A DNA stretch of 64,000 bases, taken from a virus. The notes beneath the pieces were generated by a model. The model was not told the DNA's origin, did no database searches, and saw only the letters and a program-made list of their open reading frames with translations. A program made the position numbers and the translations under genes. Location: the IMG/VR virus record IMGVR_UViG_3300032294_002797, positions 1 through 64,000 of that record, one strand, 5' to 3'. Of the stretch, positions 14,225-20,429 are shown in pieces; within the stretch, counting starts at the first letter, position 1; each line of letters opens with the position of its first letter.

Positions 14225-14467
14225 TCATATAGTAATGTATTCAGTATCTTTTATTTTAGATTTACTAATTTTGGGTCTGTGACCAACCTTAGTAATCTTG
14301 CCTCTATGATCCTTATGTTCCAAAGACATAAAGCAACGCTCCCCGCGATCATCGTAGTCTTTGAAGTGAAAGTCATAATTTTTTAAAACATCCTCTGGTG
14401 ATGTGTCGGAGTCATAAATCTCTCCCTCTACATCGAAAGCCAGAGTTCTATGGAAGGTTCTAGGCAT
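14225..14467 (-). CDS. Hypothetical protein, 80 aa
   Basis: Charged, His/Asp-rich (MPRTFHRTLAFDVEGEIYD, NYDFHFKDYDDRGERC). Overlaps the gene at 14460. No family recognised. Confidence 0.7.
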   Translation of the reverse strand: MPRTFHRTLAFDVEGEIYDSDTSPEDVLKNYDFHFKDYDDRGERCFMSLEHKDHRGKITKVGHRPKISKSKIKDTEYITI

Positions 14468-14756
14468 GATGATACTCCTCTTCTGAAGATGGACTATCTT
14501 GATAGAATTTAGACTCTTTGTTTTTAGTTAAAGTAGCGGGTTGATTAAAATCTTCCCAATTTTCTACTAAAACTTCAGGAGCTTCTTTTCTTATCTCAGA
14601 TTCCAAAGCATAATCAGATGACTTATCTTTTTCTTTAGATAGATAGTCTCTTAACCGATCCTTAATCTGCATGAAATCTAGCTCACCCAGAATTTGATCT
14701 ATATACTTTCTCTGAATCTCTTTCCTATTAACCTCTCTGATATATCGGCTCTTCAT
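14460..14756 (-). CDS. Phage protein related to 15690-15887, 98 aa
   Basis: The segment MQIKDRLRDYLSKEKDK ... LESEIRKEAPEVLVE matches the pattern DxLYSWAYEKLVESK ... LENEIKEFYPDILAE of the 15690 gene. This is a common small phage family of unknown function (helix, then L-x-x-E-I-x-x-x-x-P-x-x-L). Basic N-terminus, acidic C-terminus. Confidence 0.75.
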   Translation of the reverse strand: MKSRYIREVNRKEIQRKYIDQILGELDFMQIKDRLRDYLSKEKDKSSDYALESEIRKEAPEVLVENWEDFNQPATLTKNKESKFYQDSPSSEEEYHHA

Positions 14757-14814
14757 AAATCACCTCATGGTTTCAAAGTTAAAAAACACTTTAGCCCATG
14801 ATTCCATCGTCCCT

Positions 14815-14874
14815 CACAGTATGGTCTGTGATTGATTATCAGCCCCGTGGACAAGTGTCATTATACCACACGAG
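14815..14874 (-). promoter_or_regulatory. Promoter and leader hairpin for the 14756 operon
   Basis: TATAAT on the minus strand (14867-14872 region) with a TTTGCG -35-like box 17 bp upstream. The leader carries a perfect TCACAG-ACCATA-CTGTGA hairpin at 14815-14832. Confidence 0.5.
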
Positions 14875-14921
14875 GTTATGGACGCAAATTTTTAAAAGAG
14901 AGAGTTTTTCGGTCAGACTAT

Positions 14922-15107
14922 CTATTTAGAATCGTTTACAATCACTTTTGGAATGACATCATTAAGATCAAAAATATTTTCGTTGGTTATCAACTCTGTT
15001 TTAGAAAACCAAGCTTGTGGCTTATGAAAGTTTGGGTTGTTGTCAACGAAGTATCTTTGTCCTAACAAAAGATAAAAGCATAAAACTGGATCAAGAGGTA
15101 TAAGCAT
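14922..15107 (-). CDS. Hypothetical protein, 61 aa (uncertain)
   Basis: The translated sequence is protein-like (NPNFHKPQAWFSKTELI, FDLNDVIPKVIVND), but no ribosome-binding site precedes the ATG at 15107 and no good promoter is seen. Confidence 0.45.
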   Translation of the reverse strand: MLIPLDPVLCFYLLLGQRYFVDNNPNFHKPQAWFSKTELITNENIFDLNDVIPKVIVNDSK

Positions 15108-15215
15108 TGTTATTTAAAAAAATAGTGTCTTGACCATACAAATGATAACCTTATATATTATGCAGAGGGGGTGATAATTACTAGTAGAGGCGGTTACTTA
15201 ATACTTATATAACTA

Positions 15216-15287
15216 CTATACTCTAGAGATCACCAAGCCGTCAATCATACCGCAAATAATACAACCTATAAAAATAGCATACAGCAT
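15216..15287 (-). CDS. Possible membrane micro-protein, 23 aa
   Basis: GAGGAA lies 11 nt before the ATG. The product is one hydrophobic helix (MLYAIFIGCIICGMIDGLVI). It resembles the other micro-genes, but this short frame could be chance. Confidence 0.4.
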   Translation of the reverse strand: MLYAIFIGCIICGMIDGLVISRV

Positions 15288-15308
15288 CTGTAAAATTTCC
15301 TCAAGGTG

Positions 15309-15336
15309 TTGACAAGACCAATGTTGTTCGTATAAT
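15309..15336 (+). promoter_or_regulatory. Plus-strand promoter reading antisense
   Basis: Near-consensus TTGACA, 16 bp, TATAAT on the plus strand, pointing into the 3' end of the minus-strand gene at 15351. No plus-strand gene follows, so it may make an antisense RNA. Confidence 0.5.
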
Positions 15337-15350
15337 ACTGCGTAGGCCGA

Positions 15351-15536
15351 TTATCCTGTTGTTACATTCATATTTGCTCCTGAGTTGTCAAGTGATTGAT
15401 ACAAACCATCAATATAATCCCGGTCAGACTCAGACAGGGACTTATCATTCCAATGAGCATATGAAAGGGCATCAAGAATAATCTCCATATCTTTGGTGCT
15501 AAATTTATATGAACCGTATTCTTCGTCGTATTTCAT
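15351..15536 (-). CDS. Small phage protein, DMEIILDAL family, 61 aa
   Basis: STKDMEIILDALSYAHW, then SESDRDYIDGLYQSLDN. Third member of the paralogous set with 6376 and 10145. Downstream of the micro-gene at 15540. Confidence 0.75.
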   Translation of the reverse strand: MKYDEEYGSYKFSTKDMEIILDALSYAHWNDKSLSESDRDYIDGLYQSLDNSGANMNVTTG

Positions 15537-15539
15537 AAA

Positions 15540-15617
15540 CTAACCTCTCTTGTAAACAAGATAAATAGAACTAATGAAGCAACCGTAAACTAAACAGATC
15601 AGAGTAAAATATATCAC
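15540..15617 (-). CDS. Membrane micro-protein, 25 aa, GTG start
   Basis: A strong GGAGGA lies 7 nt before GTG. The product is a single helix (VIYFTLICLVYGCFISSIYL) ending VYKRG. The promoter is 25 nt upstream. The strong ribosome-binding site makes this micro-gene more credible than most. Confidence 0.65.
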   Translation of the reverse strand: MIYFTLICLVYGCFISSIYLVYKRG

Positions 15618-15637
15618 TTGCACTCCTCCATACTACC

Positions 15638-15665
15638 AGTATACCAGACCTATCGGTCGCCGCAA
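15638..15665 (-). promoter_or_regulatory. Early promoter (CGATA-spacer class)
   Basis: TTGCGG, 16-bp spacer with ACCGATA, TATACT. Confidence 0.7.
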
Positions 15666-15689
15666 CCCCTTGACTATAAAGAACTTACA

Positions 15690-15887
15690 TCATTCGGCCA
15701 GAATATCAGGATAAAATTCTTTGATCTCATTCTCCAAAGGCTCATTATCCATCAAGTCTTTACTTTCCACTAACTTTTCATAAGCCCAACTATAAAGAGT
15801 ATCCAAATCCATACCATCTAAGATACTAGAAGCATAAACTCTAATAATATCATCACGATTTTTATCAGTAACAGTAATTATTCCCAT
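15690..15887 (-). CDS. Small conserved phage protein, 65 aa
   Basis: MGIITVTDKNRDDIIRVY start and LENEIKEFYPDILAE end. Related to the protein at 14460. A family widespread in phages with no known function. Confidence 0.75.
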   Translation of the reverse strand: MGIITVTDKNRDDIIRVYASSILDGMDLDTLYSWAYEKLVESKDLMDNEPLENEIKEFYPDILAE

Positions 15888-16039
15888 TCTTTAATCTCCA
15901 CAATATTTTCAGGACCAAAATCCCCAAAGAACTCAGGGTCGGTATATAGTTTATTATTCAGATAATTAGCGATCCTATCCTTATCATAGTCAAGATCATC
16001 GTCTACAATAAGTTCCATACTAATCTTAATTACTTTCAT
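15878..16039 (-). CDS. Small hypothetical protein, 53 aa
   Basis: MKVIKISMELIVDDDLDYD start, then a DRIANYLNNKLYTD helix and acidic C-terminus. Overlaps neighbours on both sides. Confidence 0.7.
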   Translation of the reverse strand: MKVIKISMELIVDDDLDYDKDRIANYLNNKLYTDPEFFGDFGPENIVEIKEWE

Positions 16040-16193
16040 CAGGAACATCTCCAATTACTTCATCAATATACCAATCATAACCCTTATCATCCATCACCCG
16101 TAATTCCTCACTAAGAATCTCAATAGCATTAGTAGCCTCTTGACTATCAGGGTCTTTAATAGAGGGCTCGTCAAATATTACAACAATCTTCAT
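16026..16193 (-). CDS. Small acidic hypothetical protein, 55 aa
   Basis: MKIVVIFDEPSIKDPDSQEA start, followed by a helix and acidic tail. Overlaps the genes at 15878 and 16171. Confidence 0.7.
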   Translation of the reverse strand: MKIVVIFDEPSIKDPDSQEATNAIEILSEELRVMDDKGYDWYIDEVIGDVPDESN

Positions 16194-16353
16194 GCTTTTT
16201 TCCCTTATTAATTTCAGTCATATAAATATTAGCAACCCTCAAATACATCTCACAATCAGTAAGATACTTCTCATTACCAGTATCCATATACCACTTGAGT
16301 CTTTGACTAGAACAATCTAAGGTATAATTAAGTGATCGAATAATATCCTCCAT
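16171..16353 (-). CDS. Helical hypothetical protein, 60 aa
   Basis: MEDIIRSLNYTLDCSSQRLKW start and a second helix (DCEMYLRVANIYMTEI), like a two-helix hairpin. No family recognised. Confidence 0.7.
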   Translation of the reverse strand: MEDIIRSLNYTLDCSSQRLKWYMDTGNEKYLTDCEMYLRVANIYMTEINKGKKHEDCCNI

Positions 16354-16372
16354 CCTCTTCCTTTCTGCACAA

Positions 16373-16459
16373 TTAAGGTCCGTACAATAACAAAAACTGA
16401 ACCCATAGATATACTATCAGATAGTACAGAAAATTAGGAGGGGGTTCTAATATTTTCAT
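16373..16459 (-). CDS. Membrane micro-protein, 28 aa
   Basis: AAGGAG precedes the ATG at 16459. MKILEPPPNFLYYLIVYLWVQ is followed by LLLYGP: a Pro-rich start and one helix. Confidence 0.55.
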   Translation of the reverse strand: MKILEPPPNFLYYLIVYLWVQFLLLYGP

Positions 16460-16502
16460 AATACATGCTCCTTAGAACATATATTATAATATACCCCTAA
16501 AA

Positions 16503-16550
16503 CTCGCTGACTATCACTAAGACCGCCAAATCTGTAGGATTAGGTGAGAC
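16503..16550 (-). repeat. Family B structured repeat, copy 3
   Basis: Minus strand TCTCACCTAATCC ... TTAGTGATAGTCAGCGAG. The possible stem TCAC/GTGA replaces TCGCC/GGCGA of copy 4. Confidence 0.7.
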
Positions 16551-16625
16551 TATAAAAATATCTTATATTGAGAACTAATCTCAACTAATTATTTACTATA
16601 TCTTTTACAACCTTGTTACTATTAC

Positions 16626-16654
16626 AGTATACCACACTCTAAAGGTTGTCGCAA
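16626..16654 (-). promoter_or_regulatory. Promoter of a short non-coding transcript
   Basis: TTGCGA, 17 bp, TATACT. No gene follows before the family B element at 16503. Confidence 0.55.
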
Positions 16655-16708
16655 GTGGTTGACTCATAAGAACTTAGAATCAGTAGTTCTTGTTACTATA
16701 TCAATATT

Positions 16709-16755
16709 CTCGCTGACTATCGCCAAGACCGCAAATCCGCTGGATTAGGCGAGAC
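16709..16755 (-). repeat. Family B structured repeat, copy 4
   Basis: The most regular copy: outer CTCGC/GCGAG, second stem TCGCC/GGCGA, central AATCC-AGC-GGATT. Confidence 0.75.
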
Positions 16756-16810
16756 AAATTAAAAGATTCTACTCTTTATATTTATAGTTAAGATTTTAAC
16801 CTAACCCTTT

Positions 16811-16846
16811 GTCCCATAAAGACTTACATCCACACACCTATCCATT
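16811..16846 (-). repeat. Family A half-repeat
   Basis: A single arm pair (CCTAACCCTTTGTCCCATAA, GACTTACATC) without the second half. Confidence 0.5.
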
Positions 16847-16872
16847 ATATCGGCACTGTGGCGTTTTGTCTA
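16844..16872 (-). promoter_or_regulatory. Promoter of a short non-coding transcript (CGATA class)
   Basis: TAGACA, 17-bp spacer ending GCCGA, TATAAT. Confidence 0.65.
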
Positions 16873-16975
16873 TAACTTTTTTGACGTAACCCGTTGTGGC
16901 ACTTAAACTTACGACAAAATTTCGGGGCCCGATTTGCCCTAAGTCCTTTGATACCAAGCACTTACGTCAAATGAT
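16869..16975 (-). repeat. Family A bipartite repeat, copy 1
   Basis: Two imperfect hairpins (CGTAACCCGTTG ... TTAAACTTACG; CCTAAGTCCTTTG ... AAGCACTTACGTCA) joined by a GC-rich linker. Lies 3' of the DUF932 gene. Confidence 0.75.
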
Positions 16976-17049
16976 GTTGAATCAAAAGAGAAAGCCGCAG
17001 CCGGTTTCCCAGCCACGGCTCTCCCCCTTTTCATCGTGACACGAAAAGA

Positions 17050-17997
17050 TCAGACGGCGTTCGCAAACTCCACTGCGGTATTGAGTGCCTTGAGATTATC
17101 AACTCCGTTCTGGCCGAACCAGAGAGAGTCAAGGCGATTGCTCACATTGCGACCCTTAGTATAATTCAGGTATTCATTGTAGCCGTTATAAGCAGCCCAC
17201 CATGTACCCCGAACCCCCGTTGCACTCTGCTTCGGGCCTTCAACAAGGGCGAGAATCTCGTCCATGATATTGCGGGTACGGGTTTTGATATCCTCGTCGG
17301 GAGTCTTATCAATACCCAGCACCACCTTCACATAACGCTTGATATCTGCTTGATTGAAGTCCTTACTGGCGAGGAACCGATACTGTTCCGCAGTAGCCTC
17401 AAACTGAGCATTGATATTGTCCATAATATCACGCACGTTTTCCAGATTGGTCTTGCTGGAACGAGTGTGACGAATACGAATCAACTGGCTATCCTTACTG
17501 GAGTGAGCAGCCGCAAGCGTATTCACGCACACGACGCGAATCGGAGTATATCCGACGCGAATCGACGTGGTGCCGTCATGGCTGTTCGACAGCAGAATGA
17601 ACTTGCTCACCTCGTCACCGGGAACAATCTCGCTGTTCGAGCGGTTGAGTTGAGCCAGAACCCAAACCTTTTCACCTTCGGAGAGAGAGCCAGCCGTATG
17701 CAACTGGCACTCACCAGCGTCGAGAAACGGCTGGAACCAATCGAAAGCGGCTTGATTCTGGAGCGGCGTATAACGCGGCCCCACAACACCCAGCACGCGA
17801 TTATCATCCTTACGATAGGTAGCCTTGGCATTGACCAATGTACCCTCTGCGGTAAACAAATCCTTTGTGCCAACTTCCCAATCCAGACCAGCAGCGGTAA
17901 TCGCTTCGCCGATAGAGGGATTTTCGTCCAACTGCGTACCCTCACCATGCCAAGGGGTAGCACCAACAAACATCATCTTTTCAACCATAGCAGGCAT
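17050..17997 (-). CDS. DUF932 / phage-plasmid-like protein (TIGR03299 type)
   Basis: 315 aa from the ATG at 17997, preceded by GAAAGGG. The N-terminus has TPWHGEGTQLDENPS, matching the PWHxxG...L signature of DUF932. Further conserved blocks follow: YRKDDNRVLGVVGPRYTPLQ, then ILLSNSHDGTTSIRVGYTPIRVVCVNTL, and near the end GTWWAAYNGYNEYLNY. The family is frequent on phages and plasmids with no proven activity. Base composition is clearly more GC-rich than neighbouring small genes, suggesting a different origin. It has its own CGATA promoter and a family A repeat beyond its stop. Confidence 0.9.
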   Translation of the reverse strand: MPAMVEKMMFVGATPWHGEGTQLDENPSIGEAITAAGLDWEVGTKDLFTAEGTLVNAKATYRKDDNRVLGVVGPRYTPLQNQAAFDWFQPFLDAGECQLHTAGSLSEGEKVWVLAQLNRSNSEIVPGDEVSKFILLSNSHDGTTSIRVGYTPIRVVCVNTLAAAHSSKDSQLIRIRHTRSSKTNLENVRDIMDNINAQFEATAEQYRFLASKDFNQADIKRYVKVVLGIDKTPDEDIKTRTRNIMDEILALVEGPKQSATGVRGTWWAAYNGYNEYLNYTKGRNVSNRLDSLWFGQNGVDNLKALNTAVEFANAV

Positions 17998-18039
17998 AAT
18001 CAACCCTTTCGTGTTATCGTTCTTCGTTCAACTGTACTG

Positions 18040-18068
18040 ATTCTACACTATAGATATCGGCCTGTCAA
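18040..18068 (-). promoter_or_regulatory. DUF932 gene promoter (CGATA-spacer class)
   Basis: TTGACA, 17-bp spacer with GCCGATA, TAGAAT. Confidence 0.8.
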
Positions 18069-18086
18069 GCAGAAAACTTGCGAAAA

Positions 18087-18175
18087 AATTTCGTGACGCA
18101 AACCCTTGTCGCACAAGCACTTACGTCAAAATCGGCCCGCCCGATTTGCCCTAAGTCTTTGCTGGGGCAGGATTT
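18087..18175 (-). repeat. Family A bipartite repeat, copy 2
   Basis: Its right hairpin contains the TAG stop (18151-18153) of the phosphoribosyltransferase gene. Confidence 0.75.
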
Positions 18176-18657
18176 AGGAGAGGCACCCGGAAATCCTTCT
18201 CAAACATTTTAACCGTGTCTGAGCGATAAGCACATTCGTCTGGCATATAGCAATAAACACCTACACACTGTGCTTTGGGACAATCTTCATGGATAGTATT
18301 TTTAATATGCCTAATGGTTGAGCCAGAGCAAACTAGATCATCAACAATAATGTATCTGAATGGAGTTACTCCCTCCATAGGAAAATCGCTGTAGCATTTC
18401 TCATCTGGCTTACGAATAAGAACAATATGTTTTTTCAGTAATTCAGCAATTTGTGGAACAACAACAAGTCCACTCACACCACAACAAGCAATACTATCAA
18501 ACTCGTTAGCAATCTTTCTTAGATCACAAACAGCCTTGATAATAACTTTGTTTCTGGCCTGATGATTTAATACCCTGCAAGTGTGGCTAGCACCTTGAAT
18601 AATCTTACCATCTTCGGTGCGTCTAAAGTCTTCAACCATATTATTCATCACATTCAT
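18151..18657 (-). CDS. Phosphoribosyltransferase-family protein
   Basis: 168 aa. The PRPP-binding loop is YIIVDDLVCSGSTI at residues about 102-115 (two adjacent acidic residues then S-G-S-T), preceded by a hydrophobic strand, and CCGVSGLVVVPQIAELL supplies the upstream PPi-loop region. This is the type I PRTase fold used in nucleotide salvage. The base acceptor cannot be read from sequence. The start codon lies only 3 nt after a tRNA-like element, with no ribosome-binding site, so the mRNA may be released by tRNA-type processing. Confidence 0.85.
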   Translation of the reverse strand: MNVMNNMVEDFRRTEDGKIIQGASHTCRVLNHQARNKVIIKAVCDLRKIANEFDSIACCGVSGLVVVPQIAELLKKHIVLIRKPDEKCYSDFPMEGVTPFRYIIVDDLVCSGSTIRHIKNTIHEDCPKAQCVGVYCYMPDECAYRSDTVKMFEKDFRVPLLNPAPAKT

Positions 18658-18660
18658 AAA

Positions 18661-18737
18661 AACGGACGGTACGATTTGAACGTACTAGAAAGAAAGGAAA
18701 GAAAGAATAGATACTTGTCCCACCAAGTTGCGTCCGT
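18661..18737 (-). ncRNA. tRNA-like element without a normal anticodon arm
   Basis: Minus strand: 7-bp acceptor ACGGACG/CGTCCGT, D-arm ACTT-GGTGGGAC-AAGT, and T-arm GTACG-TTCAAAT-CGTAC are all perfect. Where the anticodon arm should be there are 27 nt of almost pure pyrimidine (TCTATTC, TTTCTTTCC, TTTCTTTC) that cannot form the 5-bp stem. It starts 11 nt after the stop of the gene at 18749 and ends 3 nt before the PRTase ATG. Could be a degraded tRNA or a processing signal. Confidence 0.65.
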
Positions 18738-18748
18738 TCAGAAAAGAT

Positions 18749-18943
18749 TCAATCGTCAATTAGTTCGTCTGTGATATTATGATAATAGTTTTCCCAGCCA
18801 GCATTATCCATAGTCTCAGTCTCGTCTTCATCAAGACCAGCCCAAGGCTCATCAGTGCCATCATTATAGTAGCACTCGTCTTCATACAATTCTTCAGAAT
18901 TGTCTAGAATATTATGATAGTCATATTCAAAATCTCTACTCAT
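18749..18943 (-). CDS. Acidic hypothetical protein, 64 aa
   Basis: The ATG at 18943 (MSRDFEYDY) follows AAAGGAG. Highly acidic with Tyr/Asn (DECYYNDGTDEPWAGLDEDE), similar in character to the acidic proteins at 29879 and 30178. DNA-mimic behaviour is conceivable but unproven. Confidence 0.7.
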   Translation of the reverse strand: MSRDFEYDYHNILDNSEELYEDECYYNDGTDEPWAGLDEDETETMDNAGWENYYHNITDELIDD

Positions 18944-18964
18944 CTCTTTTCTCCTTTGAAAACT

Positions 18965-18992
18965 ATCATACACCAATCAGCCGGTTTGTCAA
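18965..18992 (-). promoter_or_regulatory. Promoter of 18943 gene, tRNA-like element and PRTase
   Basis: TTGACA, 16 bp, TATGAT, lying just past the tRNA-Lys 3' end. Confidence 0.65.
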
Positions 18993-18993
18993 G

Positions 18994-19066
18994 TGGGGCC
19001 TGTGGGACTCGAACCCACGACCAAAGGTTTAAAAGACCCTTGCTCTACCAACTGAGCTAAAGCCCC
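18994..19066 (-). tRNA. tRNA-Lys(TTT)
   Basis: Complete cloverleaf: GGGGCTT/AGGCCCC acceptor, anticodon loop CTTTTAA, T-arm GTGGG-TTCGAGT-CCCAC. CCA not encoded. Confidence 0.95.
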
Positions 19067-19076
19067 TACTTTGTAT

Positions 19077-19105
19077 AGTTTATCCTATCGCTTCCATATT
19101 GTCAA
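19077..19105 (-). promoter_or_regulatory. Promoter of tRNA-Lys
   Basis: TTGACA, 17 bp with GCGATA, TAAACT, 10 nt upstream of the tRNA. Confidence 0.65.
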
Positions 19106-19106
19106 G

Positions 19107-19178
19107 TGACCCCAATGAGAATCGAACTCATATTAACAGATTGAAAGTCTGCTTTCCTAACCATTAGAAGATGGGGCC
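19107..19178 (-). tRNA. tRNA-Glu(TTC)
   Basis: Acceptor GGCCCCA/TGGGGTC, anticodon loop CTTTCAA, T-arm ATGAG-TTCGATT-CTCAT. Confidence 0.95.
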
Positions 19179-19212
19179 ACTCCCGCAACTCAACGTCAGC
19201 CTCCGTTTTGCT

Positions 19213-19241
19213 ATTGTACATAATCGGTATTCTGTTGTCAA
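19213..19241 (-). promoter_or_regulatory. Promoter of tRNA-Glu
   Basis: TTGACA, 17-bp spacer with ACCGATT, TACAAT; back-to-back with the plus-strand promoter of the HNH gene. Confidence 0.65.
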
Positions 19242-19249
19242 GACTTGAG

Positions 19250-19277
19250 TTGTTTTTGAATCGAAATGGTGTATAAT
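19250..19277 (+). promoter_or_regulatory. Promoter of the tRNA-cluster HNH gene
   Basis: TTGTTT, 16 bp, TATAAT; a CAGGAG ribosome-binding site follows before the ATG at 19310. Confidence 0.55.
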
Positions 19278-19309
19278 GACTTAGTGAGTTGTACTACAGG
19301 AGTTCCATT

Positions 19310-19798
19310 ATGAAATGTATTAATTGTAATAAAGATACAGATAACCCTAAATTTTGCTCTAGATCATGCGGAGTGTCTTATAACAACAGAGTAAAACCAA
19401 AAAGAATTAAAAGAATGCAAACATGTATATTTTGTAAAAATCAATTTCATTCTTTACATAGTTATAATCAAAAATATTGTAATAAAAAATGTTTACAAAA
19501 TCATAGAGAGCACAATATCCAAACCAATGGTTTTGGAGAAGGTCATTATCATAATAATTCTATTAGAAAATACCTAATTAAAAAACATGGTAATCATTGT
19601 ATGATCTGTAACCAGTCTGGAGATAATTGGAACGGTAAGCCAATTACTTTAATTGTGGATCATATTGATGGTAAATCTAATAACAATAAACTAGATAACC
19701 TTAGAATTGTTTGTCCTAATTGCGATAGTCAACTACCTACATACAAAGCAAAAAACAAAGGAAATAGCACTCGTAGTTATTTTATAGTCCAAAAGTAA
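19310..19798 (+). CDS. HNH endonuclease with N-terminal zinc ribbon, inserted in tRNA cluster
   Basis: 162 aa. Starts MKCINCNKDTDNPKFCSRSC, a treble-clef-like zinc ribbon, with a second CIFCKNQF ... CNKKC site. C-terminal HNH: CMICNQSGDNW, then VDHIDGKSNNNKLDNLRIVCPNCDSQL, a well-conserved phage HNH core with both metal-binding CxxC pairs. The only plus-strand gene in the cluster, it lies between tRNA-Glu and tRNA-Ile and ends 3 nt from tRNA-Ile. Probably a free-standing homing endonuclease targeting tRNA genes; that target is inference. Confidence 0.9.
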   Translation: MKCINCNKDTDNPKFCSRSCGVSYNNRVKPKRIKRMQTCIFCKNQFHSLHSYNQKYCNKKCLQNHREHNIQTNGFGEGHYHNNSIRKYLIKKHGNHCMICNQSGDNWNGKPITLIVDHIDGKSNNNKLDNLRIVCPNCDSQLPTYKAKNKGNSTRSYFIVQK

Positions 19799-19800
19799 AT

Positions 19801-19873
19801 AGGGCGTGGAGGAGTCGAACCTTCCCTTTTTTTCACCTTATAAGAGTGACTGCCACTACCGGCGGCAACGCCC
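19801..19873 (-). tRNA. tRNA-Ile(TAT)
   Basis: Acceptor GGGCGT/ACGCCC, D-stem TGCC/GGCA, anticodon loop CTTATAA, T-loop TTCGACT with one mismatch in the T-stem. Confidence 0.78.
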
Positions 19874-19882
19874 CATATGAGT

Positions 19883-19911
19883 ATCATACACTATCTATCG
19901 TCAGTTGTCAA
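19883..19911 (-). promoter_or_regulatory. Promoter of tRNA-Ile
   Basis: TTGACA, 17-bp spacer with ACGATA, TATGAT. Confidence 0.65.
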
Positions 19912-19924
19912 CCCCAATCTTTAG

Positions 19925-20009
19925 CGGAATCTGAGGGATTCGAACCCCCGGAGGATTTCTCCTCGTCGGTTTAGTAAACCGGTGCATTAGACCACTCTGC
20001 CAAGATTCC
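19925..20009 (-). tRNA. tRNA-Ser(ACT)
   Basis: Class II tRNA with long variable arm (GAGGA-GAAA-TCCTC), acceptor GGAATCT/AGATTCC, discriminator G. The loop TTACTAA gives anticodon ACT, where bacteria and phages normally use GCT for these codons. Confidence 0.85.
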
Positions 20010-20012
20010 AAA

Positions 20013-20084
20013 CTGGCGAGACAGGATTCGAACCTGTAACCTAGCGGTTAACAGCCGCTTGCACTACCGTTGTGCTACCCGCCA
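20013..20084 (-). tRNA. tRNA-Asn(GTT)
   Basis: Acceptor TGGCGGG/CTCGCCA, discriminator G, anticodon stem AGCGG/CCGCT around CTGTTAA, T-arm ACAGG-TTCGAAT-CCTGT. Confidence 0.93.
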
Positions 20085-20089
20085 TCAAT

Positions 20090-20161
20090 TTCCGGAGCAT
20101 GGGTACGATCCATGAATAAACGGACCAAAGCCGTTTGTGATACCAGTTTCACCACTCCGGA
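20090..20161 (-). tRNA. tRNA-Gln(TTG)
   Basis: Acceptor TCCGGAG/CTCCGGA, anticodon stem AACGG/CCGTT around CTTTGGT. The T-loop is ATCGTAC rather than TTCRANN, which is atypical. Confidence 0.9.
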
Positions 20162-20164
20162 GCA

Positions 20165-20235
20165 AGCCCACAACTAGAATCGAACTAGTATTAGATGATT
20201 ACAAATCAACTGTATTACCATTATACTATGCGGGC
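20165..20235 (-). tRNA. tRNA-Thr(TGT)
   Basis: Acceptor GCCCGCA/TGTGGGC, anticodon loop TTTGTAA with one stem mismatch, T-arm CTAG-TTCGATT-CTAG. Confidence 0.9.
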
Positions 20236-20240
20236 GAAGC

Positions 20241-20429
20241 CTACATATCATAGTCCTGACGCCAACCCCTGTCAATATCACGACGGGTACGCTGACGCTT
20301 GGGACGGTTATCAAACAACGTATTACGTTCTTCTCGGTGTCCAGTAGCCAACTCCCACGGTTGCTTGACCTTGACCTTGATCTTATTGTGGTTGCGTTGG
20401 GGTCGAGTATCGTCGTTGAGGTGGTGCAT
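20241..20429 (-). CDS. Basic hypothetical protein, about 62 aa
   Basis: Arg/Lys/His/Asn-rich (KIKVKVKQPWELATGH, RPKRQRTRRDIDRGW), resembling small basic phage proteins. The start is uncertain: the ATG at 20429 overlaps the end of the upstream gene in another frame. It is immediately upstream of the tRNA run and probably shares its transcript. Confidence 0.65.
   Translation of the reverse strand: MHHLNDDTRPQRNHNKIKVKVKQPWELATGHREERNTLFDNRPKRQRTRRDIDRGWRQDYDM

Larger units (their letters stand above)
16460..17049 (-). other. Gene-poor junction between the two minus-strand regions
   Basis: 590 nt with no convincing gene. It contains two family B repeats, two promoters and the first family A repeats, arranged promoter-spacer-repeat. 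Any transcripts from the two promoters would be short and non-coding (about 100-130 nt), each ending in a family B element. Either small RNAs or remnants of lost small genes. Confidence 0.55.

Noticed and set aside
17350-18096. 248-codon plus-strand frame
   Set aside because: Antisense shadow of the DUF932 gene, whose composition leaves few stops on the other strand.
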